40,977 nt of DNA from Clostridia bacterium (GCA_017517665.1 JAFWYP010000008.1:1-40977); one strand, 5' to 3'. Counted from the stretch's first letter, positions 25,201 to 31,913 are shown. The notes: generated by a model not told the origin, from the letters alone. Program-made: numbers and translations.

Positions 25201-25622
25201 GCGGGTTCTATTCCTTTTTCTTCCTCGTCAATTTGGACATGCTTGATTTCACCCAAAGTTGATGTTTGATCAATAAAATTCTTGCTTTTAGTTTCGTTTG
25301 TTGTTTGATCAACGCTCATTTCATAGTCTGTATTTTTTTTCTTGATTTCATCAATAAAATCAATATACGAAGATAAAGTTTTAATTGCGATATCATAATT
25401 ATTGCGTTGCAACATTTTTAAAACAATATTTGATTGTATTTTTTTTCTTACATAATCAGCTGTGGAGGAATCAAGAGAATCAAACATAGAGGCGGTTGAA
25501 GATTTGATTTTTTTGTATATCTTTTCTGTGATTTCCGTGTCTCGCTTTGGATCATCAGAAATTTCATTTTTCTTAAGCCAAAGAAAAAAATCTTCTTTTA
25601 TTGTGATTGTTTTGTCAAACAT
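22239..25622 (-). CDS. Large HARE-HTH / winged-helix multidomain protein, first gene of the BREX operon
   Basis: An 1127-aa protein. ATG 25622 (minus) is chosen because AAGAGGTG lies 6 bp upstream; an ATG seven codons earlier lacks a ribosome site. Three copies of a helical ~85-residue module start with F..WL and end with Y..Y (about residues 10-91, 165-253, 559-645). A HARE-HTH domain lies at about 284-364 (IKEAIVEVLKNSNIPLTATE, then KFGAKYP and GRVVFSL). The C-terminal third has winged-helix-like pieces (PVPMQVEEIVKKLPYITEDR; TRIGIREALKYYLG) and the conserved-looking blocks RVNQNNFVSKS and HTAFNKDKCCGAIV. HARE-HTH domains link DNA-modification sensing to chromatin or restriction proteins. 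A target-recognition or regulatory role is inferred. Confidence 0.85.
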   Translation of the reverse strand: MFDKTITIKEDFFLWLKKNEISDDPKRDTEITEKIYKKIKSSTASMFDSLDSSTADYVRKKIQSNIVLKMLQRNNYDIAIKTLSSYIDFIDEIKKKNTDYEMSVDQTTNETKSKNFIDQTSTLGEIKHVQIDEEEKGIEPADKSQEVLSEEMFLLSDESKKMLSKESFYNWLGKKELSTDSFKRSQFCFSVMNNYCVSSNKISSPSIFEVQELSEVEAVVETIQFDVHFRTSFKKNLAKIDSSLKRYYEYYSAIFNGSTSSGKEEKKEIKEDKVEEIENDSENITIKEAIVEVLKNSNIPLTATEIYYEIISRNLYKFGAKYPVSVVSVTLKRACADYDYSKHEKEDVFISQTDNRGRVVFSLVNVSEKEEQKNTSSKEETHKNDETDATINSVETNKVDFNANNQLEYTVPIECIYKNEIVYGESSWRELYQAILKKLFEEYEDIMRSYIGKSFSNSMRIDLADCEDKDKLRVPMFLFNDIYVEANLSANDIIRKIKNVLVICNVDFDNLKILYRKRNTLNENLTKSVETSNDDSQETNFESSKDNTVNFIKTNEAEKSDFADWLRAYQDYAENTIISMVSAINSAGKFAVMHSFCKEPIINMRDSGEVQVVVKKLYKNPVFAKMNSTGRFTFAINKYVEYLKQKETESIAILDSVDETQDLNAFGKVLKEKFRNGLRPESVIDLKRFKSFYKELFGNELECDNDSLSAKIIKCGVFYNERIYSPSVLLDEETKEKLINYIRDSFEKGINAIYFEALYEIFADDFLTQKIIDSKMLKVYLEAINEGDYVVKFSYLAKSETDILDPVKVISTLLRETPVPMQVEEIVKKLPYITEDRISAVLKSKEFIMNKRGEYFVPENFEISENELYKISRIIDEEIDYKTYISGDELVEHISAKYPELMDRWSVYTRIGIREALKYYLGKEYFFKGNIISKAGETVSTAGVFEHFSKNREQYSVEDAVALAETLGSTVYYESLLVNSVRVNQNNFVSKSLISFDVDAIDDAIDSFCLNDYVSILDIKHFGAFPDNGFQWNEWMLECYVTFYSKKYKLLHTAFNKDKCCGAIVKAKSKFENFYDVLIDDIANSNIALDKQSVLTYLIDRGYFAQKNYSKLDYIISEAETKRERMG

Positions 25623-25652
25623 TTTGACACCTCTTGTTTGCATATTTATAAC

Positions 25653-25681
25653 ATTTTAACATAGTAAAGTGTTTTTGTAAA
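25653..25681 (-). promoter_or_regulatory. Promoter of the BREX type 4-like operon
   Basis: On the minus strand: TTTACA (25681-25676), 17-bp spacer, TAAAAT (25658-25653), 31 bp before ATG 25622. It is the only clear promoter for the seven genes. Confidence 0.72.
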
Positions 25682-25722
25682 TATAAATGTATATAAATTT
25701 ATATGTTAATTATGTTTACAAA
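25674..25722. promoter_or_regulatory. Palindromic operator candidates in the divergent region
   Basis: TTTGTAAA (25674-25681) pairs with TTTACAAA (25715-25722) and encloses a perfect 14-bp palindrome ATATAAATTTATAT (25691-25704). The left arm overlaps the -35 box of the BREX operon, so a bound dimer could repress it. Confidence 0.55.
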
Positions 25723-25760
25723 TAATAGTCTATAATCAACATAGTGTCTAACGGTTATAT

Positions 25761-25788
25761 TTGCAAAGAGAAATTTTTGTGGTATAAT
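25761..25788 (+). promoter_or_regulatory. Promoter of the AAA+ gene
   Basis: TTGCAA (25761-25766), 16-bp spacer, TATAAT (25783-25788), 21 bp before ATG 25810. Confidence 0.75.
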
Positions 25789-25809
25789 GTCGGTTAAAGA
25801 GGTGATTTC

Positions 25810-27726
25810 ATGTCAGACTCAGCTAAGTTACAGGCTTTAAAAGAAAGATTCGAAATACTTAAAGATACTTGTCTTGAAGATACTCTTATTCAGTTATCTG
25901 TTTCAGAAAATATAATTGCGGCAACCCTTAATATGGATGTCGAAGAAGGTATGAAAATGTGGGAATACGTTCTCACAAAATATTACGGATGTGAACATAC
26001 GGTTGACTATCACTTTTTCACAGACTATGTGGTTCAGCATACAGATGACGAAGCACTGAAAACCGTTTTCAAGACAAACAAGAAAATACGCGATTATGTT
26101 TTTCTGCTTGATCCTTATGAAAGCCATCTTGACTGCTCTTATTTTATTTGCAGTATGGTTTACGAAGAAGAATTTGAGCTTAGTGAAGAATTGATTTCTC
26201 TTCTTATGAGAAATAATAACGGCGAAAACGATCCTCAGCAGAATCTGTATCAGGTTCTCCACACAATTCTTATTAATACAGATACAAAATGGCAGATATC
26301 CTCTGCGGGAATTGATTTTCTTCAGAAATATATCCCTATGGTTAAGGATAAGATTAAAAGAGCAGATCTTGAAGTCTGTATGATCGATGTTGTTGACAGC
26401 GTTGAAAACGGTGCTGACAAAGGTCCGATGTCTTTCAGCCTTTTTACCTCAGATGAAGGATACAAGAAATTCATGGATGACCGTATGAAAAAAGATTCAT
26501 ACAACGATTTCATGGCGGAAAGAGAAACAAAAAAGGCTTCTGCCGGCAGTTCATCCGCAAAAGAAGAGAAACAAATCAACGAAAAATCTCTTGACGAATA
26601 TAAAAAAGAACTTGATTCACTCATCGGCCTTGATGCAGTCAAAAACGAAATAGACGACCTGACAAATTTAATCCGTATCCAGAGACTTCGCAAAGAGCGA
26701 GGCTATGCAAATGTTGAAACCTCACAGCATCTTGTTTTCACGGGCAATCCGGGTACAGGTAAAACAACCGTTGCAAGGCTTGTGGGTAAAATTTATCACG
26801 CTCTGGGATACCTGAGCAAAGGTCACTTCGTTGAAGTTGACAGAAGCGGACTTGTTGCAGGTTATGTCGGTCAGACTGCGATAAAAACTCAAGAAGTAAT
26901 TAAAAGCGCTCTCGGCGGAGTCCTTTTCATTGACGAGGCATATGCTCTCGCTGTTGAAAACATTGAAAATGATTTCGGCAAAGAAGCAATCGAAACTATC
27001 CTCAAGGCGATGGAAGACAACAGAGATGATTTTGTTGTCATCGTTGCAGGATACGATGAACTGATGCACAAGTTTATCAACTCAAATCCCGGTCTCAAAT
27101 CAAGATTCAATAAGTATATTCATTTCCCCGATTACACAGGAAATGAAATGTACGGAATTTTCAAATCACTTCTTGATAAAAACGAGTATTCAATAGCAAA
27201 AAATGCAGACGTTGCAATCAAAAGCATACTGAATCAGGTTTATGACAGCCGTGATAACAATTTCGGCAACGGACGAACAGTCAGAAACTATTTTGAACAG
27301 CTTATTGAGGCACATGCAAGCCGTATTGTTAAAATAAAAAATCCCACCGAAACAGATCTGATACTCATTACAATTGATGACGTACGAGAAGTTTTTGAAT
27401 ATTCGGGCTACGAAATATTCGAATCAATGAACGATTATTCGGAGAATGACGAAACCGACCCGAGAACATGGGATGAGCCTATCGAAGATGACGAAGAAGT
27501 ATTTGTTTACTGCGGAGTCCATTTCCATAATAACGGAAATATCTATCACTACCGTACAGATGATAATACAATAAAAATCGGCGATGAAGTGCTTGTTCCC
27601 GTCGGAAACAGCACCAAACTCAAAACAGGAACAGTGGCTTCGATTGAATATCATACCAGAGCAACAATCCCTTATCCTCTTTATAAAACAAAAGCAATCG
27701 CAGGAAAAGTAGAGGAAGAAAATTAA
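25810..27726 (+). CDS. AAA+ ATPase, CbxX/CfxQ (SpoVK-like) family with extra N- and C-terminal regions
   Basis: A 638-aa protein. Residues 1-~255 form an unrecognised helical region. The AAA+ domain (about 260-530) begins with LIGLDAVKNEIDDL; Walker A is GNPGTGKT (312-319), the pore/VxxY loop GYVGQTA, Walker B VLFIDEA (371-377), sensor 1 VVIVAGY and an arginine-finger region GLKSRF. NNFGNGRTVRNYFE is the family's sensor-2 block. The last ~90 residues are acidic, then beta-rich. CbxX/CfxQ proteins are remodelling ATPases, often in defence or secretion neighbourhoods. It is divergent from the BREX operon across a 187-bp control region. It may be a BREX partner or an independent gene. Confidence 0.9.
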   Translation: MSDSAKLQALKERFEILKDTCLEDTLIQLSVSENIIAATLNMDVEEGMKMWEYVLTKYYGCEHTVDYHFFTDYVVQHTDDEALKTVFKTNKKIRDYVFLLDPYESHLDCSYFICSMVYEEEFELSEELISLLMRNNNGENDPQQNLYQVLHTILINTDTKWQISSAGIDFLQKYIPMVKDKIKRADLEVCMIDVVDSVENGADKGPMSFSLFTSDEGYKKFMDDRMKKDSYNDFMAERETKKASAGSSSAKEEKQINEKSLDEYKKELDSLIGLDAVKNEIDDLTNLIRIQRLRKERGYANVETSQHLVFTGNPGTGKTTVARLVGKIYHALGYLSKGHFVEVDRSGLVAGYVGQTAIKTQEVIKSALGGVLFIDEAYALAVENIENDFGKEAIETILKAMEDNRDDFVVIVAGYDELMHKFINSNPGLKSRFNKYIHFPDYTGNEMYGIFKSLLDKNEYSIAKNADVAIKSILNQVYDSRDNNFGNGRTVRNYFEQLIEAHASRIVKIKNPTETDLILITIDDVREVFEYSGYEIFESMNDYSENDETDPRTWDEPIEDDEEVFVYCGVHFHNNGNIYHYRTDDNTIKIGDEVLVPVGNSTKLKTGTVASIEYHTRATIPYPLYKTKAIAGKVEEEN

Positions 27727-27739
27727 ATGTTAAATAAAG

Positions 27740-27774
27740 AATAGCGGCAGAAATAAACCTGTCGCTATTTTTGG
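27740..27774 (+). terminator. Terminator of the AAA+ gene
   Basis: Stem AATAGCGGCAG (27740-27750) / CTGTCGCTATT (27759-27769), with one G-U pair, then TTTTT. Confidence 0.85.
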
Positions 27775-27777
27775 CTT

Positions 27778-27838
27778 GCAAGTCCGTTTTATGGTACTCT
27801 TGACATGATATAATTCGGTCATAAGGTAAAAAACTCAG
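27778..27838 (+). promoter_or_regulatory. Shared promoter module, copy 3 (27859 gene)
   Basis: GCAAGTCCGTTTTAT, 17-bp spacer after GTTTTA, TATAAT (27809-27814), then CGGTCATAAGGTAAAAAACT. It begins directly at the end of the preceding terminator. Confidence 0.8.
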
Positions 27839-27858
27839 ACAGCAAAGGAGACAGAAAA

Positions 27859-29283
27859 ATGACAAGAGCAATTTGTATGGAAGACTTGAAAGACCTCATG
27901 ATTGAAGAAAATATCGATTTACCCGAAACCGAAGACAAATCAGCTTGCAGAAATTATTCAAAAAACATTGCACTTACCGTCGGATTTTTGCTCGGTGTTT
28001 CCGATGAATCTCTTATGAAGCGCCTCGACAATCCCGATGAATATTTGCCGATAAAAGAAGCTCTCGAAAAAAATGAGGATGCCGTTGCAATCAGACATCT
28101 CAATAATATCCGTTCAAATCTTATCCTTCATTTCAAAGAAGTCAGCCTTAATTTAAGAAATATGAACGCAACATTCATTCCCCTTGACAGAACCGAATTA
28201 TTCAAAGACGATTTCAGGGTTCTCAACAGAATGTCAATTTATATCATTACAGGAAAACCCGATATCAACGAATACCTTAAAAGAATCAACAATGAAATAA
28301 TCAGAAGAATTGATAAAACCGAAAAACTTTTCCCCGACTGGGTCAGATTCAGACACATCAGAACAATGTTCATCATGCCCAACAATATTGAAGAAGAATC
28401 AAAGAAATTCCAGGTTTATCAGAGCCTTTATCCATTCCAGAGATATTTTTACTGGCGTGAGCCTTTTGATTGCGGATATATTCTTTCAACAGACCGTGAT
28501 CTGCTCACCGTTATTTACAGAAACGGCAATGAAGTTTTCACGGACGGCGACAGAGTCTGCGATGCAAGTGACAATGTGAAAAATAACATAAACGAATTCA
28601 TCAACAGCGCATCAAAGATTCAGGTTTTCATTGACGGCGAGAACGCCGATCCCTACAGATTTGCCTCTGCAATCGAGAGCCTCAAAGACCACGAAATCGA
28701 GAAAATCAACAAAATCGTTGTTTACTATGACAGCGAACACACCACAAAAGCCTGGACAATGCTCAAACATTTCACCTACGGCGTTGAAGTTGAAACCGTT
28801 CCTGTTGAGCGCATAGTTGAAAACAAGTCACTCGTTGACCACCGTCTTGTTATGGGCGTTTCAAAAGCGATTTATAAGGAAGATGTTGATTCAATCATTC
28901 TTGTTTCAAGCGATTCGGACTTCTGGTCGGTTATCGATGCATCGGAAGATGTCAGATATCTTGTTATGGTTGAAAGCGAAAAATGCGGTCACGAATTCAA
29001 AAATCTTCTTCGTGACAAGGATGTTTTCTATTGCTATCTTGACAGATTCATCACTCCCGATGATGACAAATTCTTCAAGCTTGTTTTCAAGCACGAACTC
29101 GAAAAGATTATCAGCGATAACTTCAGTCTCGGCAACGCAAGAGAGCTTTTGTCATCTGTTCTCCACTCATGCAGAGCAGGCGTTTCAAAGGCAGAGGAAG
29201 ATATGCTTTTCGAAAAATACATAAAAACCCTTTCACTTAGAATCAATGCAGACGGCAATTTTGTTCTTGAAATTGCAGCATAA
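27859..29283 (+). CDS. NYN-domain (PIN-like) putative RNase
   Basis: A 474-aa protein. Residues 1-~250 form an unrecognised helical region. A NYN/PIN-like domain runs from about 254 to 400: VFIDGENAD (D259, E261), then DHRLVMGVSKAI (D327) and IILVSSDSDFWSVI (D352, D354), the acidic set that binds metal in NYN nucleases (LabA/DUF88 relatives). The C-terminal ~75 residues (DDDKFFKLVFKHELEKII...) resemble a helical tail. NYN proteins are usually RNases; substrate unknown. It is read from copy 3 of the shared promoter module, with AAAGGAG nine bases before ATG. Its position next to the AAA+ gene and BREX suggests an island component, but a direct link is not shown. Confidence 0.88.
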   Translation: MTRAICMEDLKDLMIEENIDLPETEDKSACRNYSKNIALTVGFLLGVSDESLMKRLDNPDEYLPIKEALEKNEDAVAIRHLNNIRSNLILHFKEVSLNLRNMNATFIPLDRTELFKDDFRVLNRMSIYIITGKPDINEYLKRINNEIIRRIDKTEKLFPDWVRFRHIRTMFIMPNNIEEESKKFQVYQSLYPFQRYFYWREPFDCGYILSTDRDLLTVIYRNGNEVFTDGDRVCDASDNVKNNINEFINSASKIQVFIDGENADPYRFASAIESLKDHEIEKINKIVVYYDSEHTTKAWTMLKHFTYGVEVETVPVERIVENKSLVDHRLVMGVSKAIYKEDVDSIILVSSDSDFWSVIDASEDVRYLVMVESEKCGHEFKNLLRDKDVFYCYLDRFITPDDDKFFKLVFKHELEKIISDNFSLGNARELLSSVLHSCRAGVSKAEEDMLFEKYIKTLSLRINADGNFVLEIAA

Positions 29284-29289
29284 TTTTTT

Positions 29290-29356
29290 GAAAGTCCGTT
29301 TTATAGGACACATAACACGTTATAATACAGTCAAGATAAAAAACACGGCACCGCCG
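29290..29356 (+). promoter_or_regulatory. Shared promoter module, copy 4 (29372 gene)
   Basis: GAAAGTCCGTTTTAT (29290-29304), 17-bp spacer, TATAAT (29321-29326), AGTCAAGATAAAAAACACGG and the CGGC/GCCG mini-hairpin. The leader is almost base-for-base that of copy 1. Confidence 0.82.
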
Positions 29357-29371
29357 AAAAGGAGAATAATC

Positions 29372-30280
29372 ATGAACACAGAAAAAACAATCTTCGTAAT
29401 CAAGGGAAGCTCAGAATTCCACGAAAGACTCACTTTCACCAATCCTGTGCCCACAGAAACAGCACATAACATTCAGTCATACTGCAACGAACTTGTTACC
29501 CGTATAAATAACCACGAAGAAGACGAGGACATCAGAGCTGATGCTTATCTCATTGTTGACGGTATCCGTACCGATATAACAGAAGCTGATGCTTTCATTG
29601 CGGCAGCAGAAAAAATTCATGATGCACAATCTTTTGAGTTTGATGTTTATCTTAATGCTCATTACAACTCATCTGTTCTCATTGCGGACACTGAAGACAA
29701 TGAAAACGGCAACGGAACAGACAAATTTATAACATGGTTTGACTGCGGACTTCATCCGTATCTTGACACCGTTAAAGATACCGTGAATTTCGAATACAAA
29801 AAAATCGCATTTCATCCCAACAGCGGTGAATTTTCTTATTGCAAAATCAAAGACGGAGAATATGTTGATATCGACAGTCTTGCAACCAAAGAGTTTCCCC
29901 TTACTGTTAAGGATAGTTCTTACTGGTATTCATACAGTCTCGGTTGCGGCGTTGACAGTATCACTGATGAACAGGCCGAAAAAATCCATGAAATCGTGAA
30001 TAAATATCTTCCCGACGACCAGATTGGTTTTTGCGAGGAATGCTGGGATGATGATAATTCCGTCATTCTCTGTGATGTTCAGTGGATACCGGAAAGCTTC
30101 GCAAAAGTTTCAGAATTCCTTGAAGAAATCAATGCAGTTGTTGAAATCCCCGAAAACAAAACCCGCCAGTACACTCTTACAGCAACTGCCCGAAACGGAT
30201 GGTTTGACATGAAGAACTTCGGCATCATTTTCATGGAAGAAGTCAACGGTAAATTCGTTCTTCTCGGCACGGATTTCTGA
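29372..30280 (+). CDS. Hypothetical protein (302 aa)
   Basis: A 302-aa, acidic, soluble protein of unrecognised family. The start is ATG 29372, with AAAAGGAG nine bases upstream; an upstream in-frame extension would run through the promoter of copy 4 and is not used. It starts MNTEKTIFVIKGSSEFHERL, has two cysteine/tryptophan-containing stretches (ITWFDCGLHPYLD and FCEECWDDDN) and ends LLGTDF. No signal peptide or membrane helix. A perfect 24-bp palindrome overlaps its stop codon. It is followed 53 bp later by another unknown gene, probably in the same operon, together with the genes at 31188 and 31497. Confidence 0.82.
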   Translation: MNTEKTIFVIKGSSEFHERLTFTNPVPTETAHNIQSYCNELVTRINNHEEDEDIRADAYLIVDGIRTDITEADAFIAAAEKIHDAQSFEFDVYLNAHYNSSVLIADTEDNENGNGTDKFITWFDCGLHPYLDTVKDTVNFEYKKIAFHPNSGEFSYCKIKDGEYVDIDSLATKEFPLTVKDSSYWYSYSLGCGVDSITDEQAEKIHEIVNKYLPDDQIGFCEECWDDDNSVILCDVQWIPESFAKVSEFLEEINAVVEIPENKTRQYTLTATARNGWFDMKNFGIIFMEEVNGKFVLLGTDF

Positions 30281-30292
30281 TCAGAAATCCGT
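30269..30292. repeat. Perfect 24-bp palindrome across a stop codon
   Basis: ACGGATTTCTGA followed immediately by its reverse complement. The TGA stop of the 29372 gene is inside it. No T tract follows, so it is not a normal terminator; it may be an mRNA-stabilising or attenuating hairpin, or a protein site. Confidence 0.7.
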
Positions 30293-30333
30293 AAATACGA
30301 ATAAAAAAATAATTGATTTAAGGAGAAATCACA

Positions 30334-31167
30334 ATGAGCGTTTATTATGACATCAGAGAACACATCATCATCAAGGACACAAACGAACATATGGAACTTG
30401 CAGATATGTTCATTTACCGCATTGCCTGCCTCGGAAGATCATTGCTTCTTGACGGAGGAAAAATCATTCAGCTTACCGTTGTTACCGACGGCAAAAAGAG
30501 AGAGTTTTCAGGCAAAACCGTTACCGCAAAGTTTCATAATATTATCCGTGCAATGAGAAGTGCTGAAAGCCTTGAAATTATTGCCGACTACGGATATTAT
30601 CACTACACCACGGATGTTCAGGGAGCCGATGTGTTAGACATTGCGGATTTTCTGGATGAAAGACTCGCAGAAGACGGTGAAGATTATCTTGACGGAATGT
30701 TCTATTCGATGTATAACAACGCAGATTGCTCAAGCGACGCAGGTGCGGTTGTTGCTTACGGCAAGAAAAACGGTGCCGTGTATAAAGGAACAATTGAAAA
30801 GAAAACCGTTGATGCTCTTCCCGACGGTGTGTGGTATTCACCCCAGACTGCCGTGGTTTATGAAGAAGAATCCGAAAATGCAAAGGAAATCGAAGCCATC
30901 TGCCGTGAAATGACAAAATTCAGTTCTTATGATGTATTGGAAGCAGAGAACAACGAAGTTATGTTTTACCTCAACAACCTTGAACTTCACAACAACGATG
31001 AACTTGTTGAATTCATCGGACTCTGCAACAAACTTCTCAAGGCAACCGACGGCGAAGCAATTGCCGATATCAATCTGGTTGATCTGAAAAACGATGATTG
31101 CCGTATCGCTGAAGTTGCTTACAATGACGACGGAACTTACGAAATCGCTCTTTATTCTGCAGAATAA
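30334..31167 (+). CDS. Hypothetical protein (277 aa)
   Basis: A 277-aa acidic soluble protein; family not recognised. The N-terminal ~110 residues look alpha/beta (IIQLTVVTDGKKREFSGK, SLEIIADYGYYHYTT), then DFLDERLAEDGEDYLDGMFYSMYNN, and the C-terminus resembles a small alpha/beta domain (VMFYLNNLELHNNDELVEF ... IADINLVDL). TAAGGAG lies eight bases before ATG 30334. It sits between two other unknown genes in one orientation with short gaps, so it probably shares their transcript. Amino-acid style (Asp/Glu-rich, many Asn and Tyr) is similar to the product of the preceding gene, suggesting functional pairing. No motif is visible. Confidence 0.82.
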   Translation: MSVYYDIREHIIIKDTNEHMELADMFIYRIACLGRSLLLDGGKIIQLTVVTDGKKREFSGKTVTAKFHNIIRAMRSAESLEIIADYGYYHYTTDVQGADVLDIADFLDERLAEDGEDYLDGMFYSMYNNADCSSDAGAVVAYGKKNGAVYKGTIEKKTVDALPDGVWYSPQTAVVYEEESENAKEIEAICREMTKFSSYDVLEAENNEVMFYLNNLELHNNDELVEFIGLCNKLLKATDGEAIADINLVDLKNDDCRIAEVAYNDDGTYEIALYSAE

Positions 31168-31187
31168 AATTATATGAGGTGACAGAA

Positions 31188-31478
31188 ATGTTTGACAAAG
31201 GCATTTTCGGCGGTATGTTTGATTTCAACGGAGACGGCAAACTGGATTCGTTTGAAAAAGCAGCAGAGTTTTCTTTCTTTATGGAAATGATGTCGGAATC
31301 AAAGAAGTCAACAGACAATACGTCAGATGTTTCTTCAGGCACTTTTGATTCAACAGACCTTGAAGATGCTCTTGACGATGCAGGTATCGACATGCTTGAT
31401 TTTGAACTCATGGACGACGATGAACGTGCCGAAGCTCTTGCAGATGCAGGCTACGATATTGACGATTTTGATTTCTGA
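31188..31478 (+). CDS. Small acidic protein with one EF-hand-like loop
   Basis: A 96-aa, highly acidic protein. The start is ATG 31188 with GAGGTG eight bases upstream; the GTG inside that ribosome site is not used. A canonical EF-hand loop is at residues 12-23 (DFNGDGKLDSFE: ligands D12, N14, D16, D20, E23). The C-terminal half is very rich in Asp/Glu (DLEDALDDAGIDMLDF, LMDDDERAEALADAGYDIDDFDF) with two similar DAG-type segments. Calcium binding is plausible. The strong charge would also fit a DNA-mimic, which is speculation. It follows the 277-aa gene by 20 bp and precedes the 106-aa gene by 18 bp. Confidence 0.8.
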   Translation: MFDKGIFGGMFDFNGDGKLDSFEKAAEFSFFMEMMSESKKSTDNTSDVSSGTFDSTDLEDALDDAGIDMLDFELMDDDERAEALADAGYDIDDFDF

Positions 31479-31496
31479 TAAATTCAGGTGATGAAT

Positions 31497-31817
31497 ATGA
31501 CAAACAGAGAAAAGATTGAGTTGTTGAAAACAAAACCATCACAACCTTGTTGTATGGCAGATTATTATCAGAATCTTCTTGAACAAATCGGTGGGCTGAA
31601 ACGTCAGTATTATGACTATATGATAACCGAACCTGTAAATGTTGATGAAGAATTGAAGCGTGTTGAAACAGCTGATTTTGATTTGTGCGGTGCACTGCTG
31701 ACCTTACTTCTTCGCGAAGATCATTTTGCACAGTATGGTTGTTTTGAGCGCAGATGCGAAAAAGGCGATGTTCAGAAAATCGTTGACAGAATGATATATG
31801 TTCTTGAGGACAGATAG
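31497..31817 (+). CDS. Hypothetical protein (106 aa)
   Basis: A 106-aa helical protein; family not recognised. The start at 31497 is preferred: AGGTG at 31486-31490 is then six bases away, whereas the ATG at 31491 abuts it. Notable are CCMADYYQNLLEQIGGLKRQYYDYM near the N-terminus and LCGALLTLLLREDHFAQYG in the middle. It is the last gene of a probable four-gene unit beginning at 29372. No terminator is obvious immediately after it; the next feature is the palindromic control region of the MNT operon. Confidence 0.75.
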   Translation: MTNREKIELLKTKPSQPCCMADYYQNLLEQIGGLKRQYYDYMITEPVNVDEELKRVETADFDLCGALLTLLLREDHFAQYGCFERRCEKGDVQKIVDRMIYVLEDR

Positions 31818-31913
31818 TCTGAAATCAGAAGAAGACTTCAAGGCAGAGCAGCGGAATATCTGATGTTTATGGATGATTGAAATGTCGTCAAGAATACAAT
31901 ACTTGTTTAATAA

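Noticed and set aside
10622-25622. Classical Dnd or Ssp phosphorothioation system
   Set aside because: Only the desulfurase and a DndC-like domain are present; DndB, DndD, DndE and SspB-like genes are not seen, while PglZ, BrxC and BrxL define a BREX-type core.
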